From Pseudomonadota bacterium (lineage in GTDB: Bacteria; Myxococcota; Polyangia; Polyangiales; Polyangiaceae), in NCBI GenBank assembly GCA_023419055.1, contig JAEZYO010000632.1:1-12620 (forward strand): a stretch of DNA of 12,620 nucleotides. The letters run 5' to 3'. The notes under the pieces were generated by a model that did no database searches, had not been told where the DNA came from, and saw only the letters and a list, made by a program, of their open reading frames with translations. The position numbers and the translations under genes are program-made. Below are positions 1 through 5,676 of this stretch, piece after piece. Position 1 is the first letter of the stretch; every line of letters starts with the position of its first letter.

Positions 1-1
1 G

Positions 2-490
2 GCGGTCGAGCTCGATCCGAGCTCGGCCGATCGCGCGACGAACCTCGGGACGGTACTCCTGTTGCTCGGCCAGGTAGCAGACGCGGTCGCCGCGTTCGAG
101 CGCGCGGTCCGGCTCGATCCCGGAGACGCGCGCGTGCACTCGGATCTCGGCACGGCCTACCTCGCGCAGAACAAGCTCGAGCGCGCCATCCCCGAGCTGA
201 CGCGCGCCGTGGAGCTCGACCCCACGCGCGCCACCTTCCGCTCGAATTTGGCGTACGCGTACGAGCAGCGGGGCGAAATCGATCGCGCCGTCACCACCGC
301 TCGCGAAGCCATCAAGCTCGACCCGAAGCTCGGGTCCGCGTACATCAACCTCGGGACGGCGCTCGTGAAGAAGGGCGAGCTCGACGACGCCGAGCGCGCG
401 TTCAAGAGCGCCGAGAGCATCGACCCGAGCGACCCGCGTCCGAAAGCGAACCTCGCGGATCTGGCGGAGCTCCGGAAGAAGCGCCCGTAG
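2..490 (+). CDS. TPR-repeat protein, 3' part only
   Basis: The reading frame is open from the window edge (codons from base 2) to the TAG at 488-490, giving the last 162 residues of a longer protein. The visible part is almost entirely tetratricopeptide repeats: four consecutive 34-residue units at about residues 9-42, 43-76, 77-110 and 111-144. Each has the NLG/DLG-x-A...A...A...LDP pattern, and the units end in LDPGD, LDPTR, LDPKL and IDPSD. A short basic capping helix ending LRKKRP follows. TPRs are protein-protein interaction scaffolds; this part contains no enzymatic domain, and any N-terminal domain or signal peptide lies outside the window. An in-frame TTG at 62 is not a credible start, because the repeat pattern continues upstream of it. 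Identity beyond 'TPR protein' cannot be given. Confidence 0.9.
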   Translation, partial: AVELDPSSADRATNLGTVLLLLGQVADAVAAFERAVRLDPGDARVHSDLGTAYLAQNKLERAIPELTRAVELDPTRATFRSNLAYAYEQRGEIDRAVTTAREAIKLDPKLGSAYINLGTALVKKGELDDAERAFKSAESIDPSDPRPKANLADLAELRKKRP

Positions 491-561
491 TCAGCCTCCC
501 TCCCTGGAGCGGGCGTCGCGATCGACGCGAGCTCACGATTGAGCCAAGTGACTAACAAGCC

Positions 562-589
562 CGGGAGCTCGCCTTCACTCGAGCTCCCG
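562..589. terminator. Perfect 10-bp hairpin between convergent genes (possible bidirectional terminator)
   Basis: CGGGAGCTCG (562-571) and CGAGCTCCCG (580-589) are exact reverse complements around an 8-nt loop. The hairpin lies 72 bp after the stop of the plus-strand TPR gene and 15 bp after the stop of the minus-strand gene, where a shared terminator would be expected. There is no proper T-tract on the plus side. On the minus side the stem is followed by GGCTTGTTAGT, which is modestly T-rich. It could be an intrinsic terminator of weak form or a 3'-end stabilising structure. Confidence 0.5.
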
Positions 590-603
590 AAGGTCCTCCG
601 CGC

Positions 604-1341
604 TCACTCCTCGTCGTTGCCCCCGCTGTCGCCCGGCTCCGCCGCAGCGCTGCGGCTCCGGCGCTGCGCGAGCCCGAGCGAGATCAGATAGTCGCGGCGC
701 TTGATCGCGGTGCGCGCCACCTCGCGCCACTCGTGGAGCCAGCGCAAAAACTCGATCGCCTGCTTCTCGCGCTCCGGAGCGATGGCGTCGGGGGCGCGAA
801 ACTCACTCGGACGAGCCCCGCTCTTGGCGACGGAGATGAGGCGCCGGAGCTCGGACTCCTGAATCTCGTCCAGGATCTTCCTCGCCCCCAGGAGCTCCAT
901 GGCGCCCTTGCTCTCCTCGGCGCTGAGCCCGGCCGCCTTCCCCGCCCGCAGCATCGCGACGCGCTCGAGGAACCGCTCGACCCCGGCCACCGACGCCGGC
1001 CCCGTCGAGGCCACGAGATCCTCGAACAGGAACCTTTCCACCTTCGGGTAGCGATTCGCGAGCACCGCCTTCGCCGCCGAGAACGCGGGCGCATCCCAAG
1101 CATCGATCGCGTTCAGCGCTCGCGCCGCCTCCGTCTCGCTCACCGCGCTCACCGCGTGAACCGCCCGCCCATTGCGAAAGCCGAGCAGCGCTCCGTACAT
1201 GCTCCAGCCCCGCTCGAGCTCGGCGTCGGTCAAACCTCGCGACAAGAGCTCGCCTCTCACCACGGGGTTACGTGCCACGGTCTTGAAGAAGCTCGCCGCT
1301 CGATTGAGCGATAGCTCGATCCGCCTCTCTGTGATTTCCAT
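604..1341 (-). CDS. Conserved-looking hypothetical protein, 245 aa
   Basis: Not recognised. The ATG at 1341 is well supported: GGAGG (1346-1350 on the plus strand as cctcc) sits four bases upstream. The product appears soluble and mostly helical, with no signal peptide and no transmembrane segment. Residues about 1-60 carry an amphipathic start (MEITERRIELSLNRAASFF) and a 'GLTDAELERGWSMY' stretch. The middle (about 110-165) is Ala/Glu-rich helical sequence. Residues about 195-225 form a charged helix containing EFLRWLHEWREVARTAIKRR, and the end is a low-complexity acidic tail (GDSGGNDEE). It has no cysteine and no catalytic motif that I can name. It stands alone: convergent with the TPR gene, and downstream of holB on the same strand but after a 435-bp gap, so probably with its own promoter. 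Codon use and G/C at third positions match its neighbours, which supports it as a real gene. Confidence 0.75.
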   Translation of the reverse strand: MEITERRIELSLNRAASFFKTVARNPVVRGELLSRGLTDAELERGWSMYGALLGFRNGRAVHAVSAVSETEAARALNAIDAWDAPAFSAAKAVLANRYPKVERFLFEDLVASTGPASVAGVERFLERVAMLRAGKAAGLSAEESKGAMELLGARKILDEIQESELRRLISVAKSGARPSEFRAPDAIAPEREKQAIEFLRWLHEWREVARTAIKRRDYLISLGLAQRRSRSAAAEPGDSGGNDEE

Positions 1342-1345
1342 TTTT

Positions 1346-1350
1346 CCTCC
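1346..1350 (-). promoter_or_regulatory. Shine-Dalgarno GGAGG for the 245-aa gene
   Basis: On the minus strand the sequence reads AGAGGAGGAAAAATGG, with GGAGG four bases before the ATG at 1341. This fixes the start codon and is one of the clearest ribosome binding sites in the window. Confidence 0.8.
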
Positions 1351-1353
1351 TCT

Positions 1354-1377
1354 CGATGGCGGGTCCCCGCGCCATCG
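1354..1377 (-). promoter_or_regulatory. Perfect 8-bp hairpin in the 5' leader of the 245-aa gene
   Basis: CGATGGCG (1354-1361) and CGCCATCG (1370-1377) are exact reverse complements around an 8-nt loop. In the mRNA of the minus-strand gene the stem ends three bases before the GGAGG ribosome binding site. It could affect translation or mRNA stability, or be a palindromic protein-binding site near the promoter. No T-run follows, so it is not a standard terminator. Confidence 0.4.
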
Positions 1378-1593
1378 TTCCGAAGGGGAATGTAACCGGT
1401 ACGGCGCCTTTTCCCCACTCCCCCGTACACCAGGCGAACATTTTCCTATGACGAGCCTCGCTGGAGAAGGTCACGGAGCTTCACCAACGGGTTCGAGGGT
1501 CCCCACGGCCGTCTCTCACCCCTTCACCACGGCCAGGAGGCTCATTGCCGCCTAAAACAGGCTGATTCCGGCACCCGATGAGGGCTGCGACCG

Positions 1594-1639
1594 CGCCGCG
1601 GAAGTTTCGCCCAGGCAAAAACACAGTGTTTCCGCGGCG
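1594..1639. repeat. 10-bp inverted repeat enclosing a 13-bp palindrome
   Basis: CGCCGCGGAA (1594-1603) and TTCCGCGGCG (1630-1639) are exact reverse complements separated by 26 bases. Overlapping the right arm is the palindrome AAACACAGTGTTT (1619-1631), symmetric about its central base. The two symmetric elements compete for the same bases. The structure lies about 140 bp past the holB stop and about 250 bp upstream of the 245-aa gene start. It could be a transcript-end structure or an operator for a dimeric regulator. I see no second copy in the window. Confidence 0.5.
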
Positions 1640-1776
1640 TTCCAAGCTCCGAACCCGGGGTGGAGAGGATTCGAGAGGCTGGCTGAAGCTCGAAAGGCGT
1701 GGCTCGGAGCTCGAAAGCCGCGAGCAAAGCCTGCGCCCCCTATCGACTATCGACTTTGAACTCTGCCCTCCGCCCC

Positions 1777-2748
1777 CTACGCCTCGCGCAAGCGCACCAT
1801 CATCGCCTCCAACGCGAGCGACGGCTGCACGTTCTTCTCGAGCTCGCCGAGCGCCGCGAGCACGATGCGGTGCCGATTTGCGAGCGCGAGCGCGAGCGCC
1901 GCGGCAGGCTCGCCGCTCACGCGGGCGGCGGCGCGCAGAGCGAGCTCCTGAGCGAAAAAGCCGAGCAGCTCGCCGAGCTCACGCCGATCGCCGCGGTTCC
2001 CTTCGGCAAACTTCAGCGCGGTCACCAGATCTTTCGCTTCGAGCGCCTCGATCGCCTTCGCCACGAACTCCTCGCGCTCCTTCTGACGCTCGGGATCGGC
2101 GAGCAAGAGCGCGAGCGACGCGCTGCCTTGCGCGAGGTGGGCGACCTTCGGGTCGAGCTTTCGAGCCTGGAGGATCTGGCGCAGCACCGCGTCCGGCAGC
2201 GGCCCGAAGCGCACCGGGAGCGTGCGGGAGCGGATGGTGTCGAGCAGGCGCTGCGGCCGGCTCGTGAGCAGCACGAAATGGGTGCGCGGCGTCGGCTCTT
2301 CGAGGGTCTTGAGGAGGGCGTTGGCAGCTTGAGGCGTGAGCTCCTCCGCGTCCCGGACGATGAAGACGAGGCTCTTGCCTTCGTGCGGAGGAAACCCCGC
2401 GCGCTCGAGCACTACCCGCCGGATCTGCTCGATGCTGATGCCCGCCGACTCGCCCGCGCCGATCACCCCTTTGTAGAGGCCGCGCTGGACGAGCACCACG
2501 TCCGGGTGTTTCGGCACGCGTGGGTCTTCTTCCGCGAGCGTGACGGCACGCTGGCACGAGCTGCAGTCGCCGCAAGCGAGCGGTCCGCGCTCGCAAACCA
2601 ACGACTGAGCAAGCGAGAAGGCGGCGAGCTCCTTACCGACACCGTCCGGCCCTTCGAACCGGTACGCATGGTGCACTCGACCGCTCTCGAGCGCCCGGAC
2701 GAGGGTCGCCTTGGCGGTGTCTTGACCGAGGAGCTCCGAGAACGGCAT
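1777..2748 (-). CDS. holB: DNA polymerase III, delta' subunit (clamp loader)
   Basis: The 323-aa product is the delta' subunit of the replicative clamp loader, an AAA+-type protein that works with the tau/gamma and delta subunits to load the sliding clamp. It opens with MPFSELLGQDTAKATL, typical of the family. It has a P-loop GPDGVGKE (33-40, with Glu where Ser/Thr is usual), a zinc module C52/C59-x2-C62-x2-C65, the segment LTPQAANALLKTLEEP (137-152), and LLTSRPQRLLDTIRSR (160-175) holding the conserved Ser-Arg of the arginine-finger motif; the usual SRC is SRT here. Length is normal. An upstream in-frame TTG at 2784 would add 12 residues, but the ATG at 2748 matches the family start. It is divergent from hisC across 112 bp. 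The degenerate P-loop suggests weak or no ATP hydrolysis, as is common for delta'. Confidence 0.93.
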   Translation of the reverse strand: MPFSELLGQDTAKATLVRALESGRVHHAYRFEGPDGVGKELAAFSLAQSLVCERGPLACGDCSSCQRAVTLAEEDPRVPKHPDVVLVQRGLYKGVIGAGESAGISIEQIRRVVLERAGFPPHEGKSLVFIVRDAEELTPQAANALLKTLEEPTPRTHFVLLTSRPQRLLDTIRSRTLPVRFGPLPDAVLRQILQARKLDPKVAHLAQGSASLALLLADPERQKEREEFVAKAIEALEAKDLVTALKFAEGNRGDRRELGELLGFFAQELALRAAARVSGEPAAALALALANRHRIVLAALGELEKNVQPSLALEAMMVRLREA

Positions 2749-2806
2749 GAGGTTTTCGCTTACCCCGGAGGCTCCGCGAGGCAAACCCCCGCGCGCCGCC
2801 GCGCCT

Positions 2807-2828
2807 CCGAGCGAGCGCTATCGCTCGG
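2807..2828 (+). promoter_or_regulatory. Hairpin 1 in the hisC/holB divergent region
   Basis: CCGAGCGA (2807-2814) and TCGCTCGG (2821-2828) are exact reverse complements around the 6-nt loop GCGCTA. It lies between the divergent starts of holB and hisC and just before a second hairpin. Its right arm overlaps the 13-bp palindrome TCGGGCGGCCCGA (2825-2837), which links it to hairpin 2. It may be an mRNA leader structure or a protein-binding operator; sequence alone does not decide. Confidence 0.45.
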
Positions 2829-2832
2829 GCGG

Positions 2833-2860
2833 CCCGACTCTGGTACGAAAACGAGTCGGG
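2833..2860 (+). promoter_or_regulatory. Hairpin 2, ending at the hisC start codon
   Basis: CCCGACTC (2833-2840) and GAGTCGGG (2853-2860) are exact reverse complements around a 12-nt loop. The 3' arm occupies exactly the bases before the ATG at 2861, where a ribosome binding site should be, and no GGAGG-type site is visible elsewhere. If the leader RNA forms this stem, ribosome access to hisC would be reduced. This is inferred from position and complementarity. Confidence 0.45.
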
Positions 2861-3952
2861 ATGTCTGGCTTTGCGCTCAGCGACCTGCTTCGGCCCGAGC
2901 TCTCCGAGCTCTCCGCCTACCGGCCCACGCCGGGTGAGTTCCGCGTTCGGCTGGACGCGAACGAGGCTCCGCCGCTGCTCTCGGACGAGGCGAAGCGCCG
3001 GCTCGGCGAGGTGTTCGGCACGCTCGCGCTCGAGCGCTACCCCGACCCGACGTCGAGCGAGCTCCGAGAAGCGATCGCGCGACGGCTCTCGCTGAAGGCC
3101 GATCAGATCCTGGTGGGCGTCGGCAGCGACGAGATCATCGCGCTCCTGCTCACTGCGTTCGCGCGGCCCCGGCGCGCGAACGACGCGGTCACCATCGTGA
3201 CCACCTCGCCCACCTTCGTGATGTACAAGCTGAGCGCCCGCTCGCGCGGACAGCGCGTGCTCGAGGTGCCGCTCGACGCGAGCTGGGGCTTCGCGGTCGA
3301 GGGCCTCGCCCGCGCGATCGAGTTCGGCGAGCCGCACCTCGTGTTCCTGGCGAGCCCGAACAACCCGACCGGCACCATGCCGACCGCCGAACAGCTCGAG
3401 GCGGTCGTGGCCGCGGCCAAGAGCTCGCTCGTGGTCGTGGACGAGGCCTACGTCGACTACGCCGATCGCGATCAGCTCGACTGCTTGCGGCAGCACGAGA
3501 ACGTGGTCGTGCTGCGCACGCTCTCGAAAATCGGCTTCGCCGCGCTGCGGGTCGGCTGGCTCGCGGGCAACGCGGCGCTCGTGCGAGAGCTCGACAAGCT
3601 CCGGTTGCCGTACAACCTCTCGGCCCCCGCCCAGCGCCTGGCGAGCGTGGTCCTGAGCGAGCTCGAGCCCGAGCTCGCGCGCACGACTCGCCTGGTCGTC
3701 GCCGAGCGCGCGCGCCTGGCAAGCGAGCTTGCCGCGTTCTCGGGCGTCGAGGTCACGCCGAGTCAGGCCAATTTCGTCTGGGTTCGCACCGAGCGTCCCG
3801 CCGCCGAGGTGTTCGAGGCGCTGAAGCAGAAGAGCGTCCTCGTCAGAAGCTTTCACGAGCGCGGCGGTCGCCTCGCTCACCAGCTGCGCGTCACCGTCGG
3901 CACGCCCGCCGAAAACGACGCCTTCTTGGCCAGCTTGCGCGAGGTGCTTTGA
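2861..3952 (+). CDS. hisC: Histidinol-phosphate aminotransferase
   Basis: The 363-aa product is a class I/II PLP-dependent aminotransferase of the HisC family. It interconverts histidinol phosphate + 2-oxoglutarate and imidazole-acetol phosphate + glutamate in histidine synthesis. Visible landmarks are LDANEAP (31-37), YPDPTSSELREAI (60-72), SPNNPTG (165-171, cofactor-binding Asn168), VVVDEAYVDY (191-200, Asp194/Tyr197), LSKIGFAALRVGW (221-233, with Schiff-base Lys223 and phosphate-binding Arg230) and QLRVTVGT (341-348, substrate-carboxylate Arg343). The ATG at 2861 gives the normal family length. The frame is open further upstream to an ATG at 2747, but that extension is arginine/proline-rich, unlike the family, and would overlap the holB start. 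No other his genes are in the window. Related aminotransferases (aromatic, CobD-like) cannot be fully excluded. Confidence 0.92.
   Translation: MSGFALSDLLRPELSELSAYRPTPGEFRVRLDANEAPPLLSDEAKRRLGEVFGTLALERYPDPTSSELREAIARRLSLKADQILVGVGSDEIIALLLTAFARPRRANDAVTIVTTSPTFVMYKLSARSRGQRVLEVPLDASWGFAVEGLARAIEFGEPHLVFLASPNNPTGTMPTAEQLEAVVAAAKSSLVVVDEAYVDYADRDQLDCLRQHENVVVLRTLSKIGFAALRVGWLAGNAALVRELDKLRLPYNLSAPAQRLASVVLSELEPELARTTRLVVAERARLASELAAFSGVEVTPSQANFVWVRTERPAAEVFEALKQKSVLVRSFHERGGRLAHQLRVTVGTPAENDAFLASLREVL
3941..3946 (+). promoter_or_regulatory. Shine-Dalgarno GAGGTG for the TTG-started lipoprotein gene
   Basis: GAGGTG inside the last codons of hisC lies two to three bases before the TTG at 3949. 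The hisC stop TGA (3950-3952) overlaps this TTG as TTGA. Together these support the rare TTG start and translational coupling to hisC. Confidence 0.55.
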
Positions 3953-5013
3953 GCCGTCGCGCGCTCGTCCTCTCTCTTGCGCTCACTTCGCTCGGCGGCT
4001 GCACGGGGGGCGAGCGCGTCACGCGCGTGGCGGGCGGCTTCCGCGAAGACGGACGCTACATCGACACGCAGAGCTACTCCGCGTTCACGAGCGGCGTGAT
4101 CGCCGAAGCGAGCGGTCGTTACGCCGACGCGCGGATCTTCTACGAGCAAGCGCTCGACGACGACCCGAAGAGCCCCGAGATCCAGACGCGCGTCGGCGCG
4201 GTGCGCTGCAAGCTCGGCGTGCGAGGAGCCCGCGCGGAGCTCGACGCGGCCGAGCGCGCCTTCGACGAGGCGCTCGAGCTCGACTCGACCTTCGCGCCCG
4301 CCTACTACGAGCGCGCCGTTTGCGAGCGCGCTCGAGGAAAGCGCGAGGCGGCGCTCGGCGACGCCCAACGCGCCGTGAAATACGACTCCGCTCCGGTCGC
4401 TTACACGCGGCTCGTGAGCGAGCTCCTGTTCGAGGCTCGGCGGTCGAGCGAAGCCTGGGCGTGGCTCGACGCGCTCGTCGAGCGCACGCCGGATTCGGCC
4501 GAGGTCTGGAGCGCGTACCGGAGCGCCGCGGAGCGAAGCGACGACGCCGTCCGGCTGAGGCGAGCGCTCGCGAATCAGGTCCGGCTCGGCGCGCCGGAGC
4601 CTCGCCCCGAAGCGAGCGACACCGAGGCCATCGACGCGCTGCTCTTGCTCGGTGACCTGCCTGCGGCGCGCGTCGCCGCGAAAGCTCGGCGCTGGCGGAG
4701 CTCGGAGCTCGCGATCCGGAGCGTCGAGATCGGGGCGCTCGAGGTCGGTTACGAACAGGCGATGCTCGTGCTCGGCGCCGATCCCGGTGACACGGACGCG
4801 TGGATCGCAGCGCTCGTCGCCGCCGACGAGCAGCGCCACCCCGAGCGCTTCCAGGCGGCGCTCGTGGCCCTCGACCCCCGCCCCCTGCCTCCGAGCGCGC
4901 GCGCGGTCGATCTGCTCGTGGCGCTCCTCGGCCGGCGCGTGGGCGCCGACGCGGCTCGCGCGCTCCGACAGGCCTGGGAGGCCGGGTCCGAGCGCCGCTC
5001 CGATCGGGAGTGA
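3949..5013 (+). CDS. TPR-repeat lipoprotein
   Basis: The 354-aa product has an N-terminal lipoprotein signal: MSRR, a hydrophobic stretch, then lipobox LGGC with Cys18 as the predicted lipidated residue, so it is probably anchored in the envelope. After a short linker, helical TPR-like repeats begin: about 48-75 (GRYADARIFYEQALDDDP), 97-113 (LDAAERAFDEALELD) and 117-146 (AYYERAVCERARGKREAALGDAQRAVKYD). Degenerate Ala/Leu/Arg-rich helical repeats continue to the end. There is no catalytic motif. It starts with TTG overlapping the hisC stop, so it probably shares the hisC mRNA, though no functional link to histidine synthesis is apparent. It converges on thiE with a single base between the stops. 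The specific role is unknown; TPR lipoproteins often serve envelope assembly or secretion complexes. Confidence 0.85.
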   Translation: MSRRALVLSLALTSLGGCTGGERVTRVAGGFREDGRYIDTQSYSAFTSGVIAEASGRYADARIFYEQALDDDPKSPEIQTRVGAVRCKLGVRGARAELDAAERAFDEALELDSTFAPAYYERAVCERARGKREAALGDAQRAVKYDSAPVAYTRLVSELLFEARRSSEAWAWLDALVERTPDSAEVWSAYRSAAERSDDAVRLRRALANQVRLGAPEPRPEASDTEAIDALLLLGDLPAARVAAKARRWRSSELAIRSVEIGALEVGYEQAMLVLGADPGDTDAWIAALVAADEQRHPERFQAALVALDPRPLPPSARAVDLLVALLGRRVGADAARALRQAWEAGSERRSDRE

Positions 5014-5014
5014 C

Positions 5015-5653
5015 TCACTCGCCGCCGAGCGCGACGGAGAGCGCGCGGGCTCGCCCGGTGACCTCACCGAGCTCGGCGCCGTCGGGTAAGAGCGCCGCGA
5101 TCACCGCGCCGATGGCGTGACGCTCACGGATGGCGGGGGCGCGTTCGAGCGTGATGCCGCCGATCGCCACGAGCGGGATGCCGGCGCGCCGGGCGCGCGA
5201 GTCCGCCTGAGCGAGCCCTTCGAGCCCGACCACCCGATCGGGGTTCTCTTTCGAGGTCGTGCCGAAGACGGGACCGAATGCGACGTAGTCCGGGCGCGAC
5301 GCGAGCGCGTCCTCGAGCTGTTCGAGATCGTGCGTGGAGACGCCGACCTTGAGTCCGGGCGCGATGCTGCGCACCTCCGCGAACGCGAGGTCGGTCTGCC
5401 CCACGTGCACGCCGTCGCAACCGGCGAGCACGGCGAGATCGGGACGATCGTTCGCGAACAACCAGCAATCGGCTTCCCCGCAGAGCGGGCGGAGCGCGCG
5501 GAGGAGCGCGAGCGTGTCTTTCGCGCTGCTCTTCTTCGCTCGCAGCTGAAGCAGACGCGGGCGCGCGGCGAGGAGCGCCTGCGCGTAGTCGAGGACCGAA
5601 ATCGAGCGCCTTTCCAGGCTGTCGACGTCGACGATCGGGTATAGGCCGCGCAC
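5015..5653 (-). CDS. thiE: Thiamine-phosphate synthase
   Basis: The 212-aa TIM-barrel enzyme joins the pyrimidine diphosphate (HMP-PP) and thiazole phosphate moieties into thiamine phosphate. Family motifs appear in order: RGLYPIVD (2-9), QLRAK (36-40, basic residue for diphosphate), NDRPDLA (68-74, Mg-binding Asp69), DGVHVGQTDL (80-89), GVSTHDL (104-110), AFGPVFGTTSK (125-135) and VAIGGI (162-167). Length is typical. The GTG at 5653 is chosen because the conserved barrel start follows at once. The frame is open further upstream to 5851, but that extension is Arg-rich, unlike the family, and antisense to the next gene. It has no strong Shine-Dalgarno sequence. It diverges from the exported-protein gene at 5677 with 23 bp between and converges with the TPR lipoprotein. 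No other thi gene is in the window. Confidence 0.93.
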   Translation of the reverse strand: MRGLYPIVDVDSLERRSISVLDYAQALLAARPRLLQLRAKKSSAKDTLALLRALRPLCGEADCWLFANDRPDLAVLAGCDGVHVGQTDLAFAEVRSIAPGLKVGVSTHDLEQLEDALASRPDYVAFGPVFGTTSKENPDRVVGLEGLAQADSRARRAGIPLVAIGGITLERAPAIRERHAIGAVIAALLPDGAELGEVTGRARALSVALGGE

Positions 5654-5676
5654 GGGGGATATGTTACTTCCGCCGC

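Larger units (their letters stand above)
1342..1776. other. 435-bp non-coding gap between holB and the 245-aa gene
   Basis: No convincing gene is seen here: short frames on both strands lack coding-like composition, a ribosome binding site and recognisable sequence. Local AT content is higher than in the flanking genes. The gap holds the leader hairpin (1354-1377), an inverted repeat with a nested palindrome (1594-1639), a 10-bp direct repeat AGCTCGAAAG at 1687-1696 and 1708-1717, and a 7-bp tandem duplication TATCGAC at 1741-1754, 23 bp beyond the holB stop. It should contain the promoter of the 245-aa gene and the end of the holB transcript, but I could not identify clear -35/-10 boxes. Confidence 0.6.

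Noticed and set aside
1..60. Clusters of GAGCTCG near the left edge and throughout
   Set aside because: They encode Glu-Leu and similar pairs with preferred codons (GAG CTC), so they reflect codon use, not a repeat family.
1542..1727. Possible 61-aa small protein on the minus strand, and other short frames in the 1342-1776 gap
   Set aside because: No ribosome binding site, no signal or domain, and the region is rich in repeats and AT compared with coding DNA.
2747..2860. N-terminal extension of hisC to the ATG at 2747
   Set aside because: The 38 extra residues are Arg/Pro-rich and unlike HisC; the ATG overlaps the holB start; family length fits 2861.
1699..2937. 412-aa open frame on the plus strand opposite holB
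   Set aside because: Runs through holB and into hisC in the wrong frame; Arg/Glu/Leu-rich shadow with no ribosome binding site.
2633..5067. Two long minus-strand open frames opposite hisC and the TPR lipoprotein
   Set aside because: Both are Arg/Glu/Ala-rich shadows; the plus strand carries recognisable HisC motifs and a lipoprotein signal plus TPRs.
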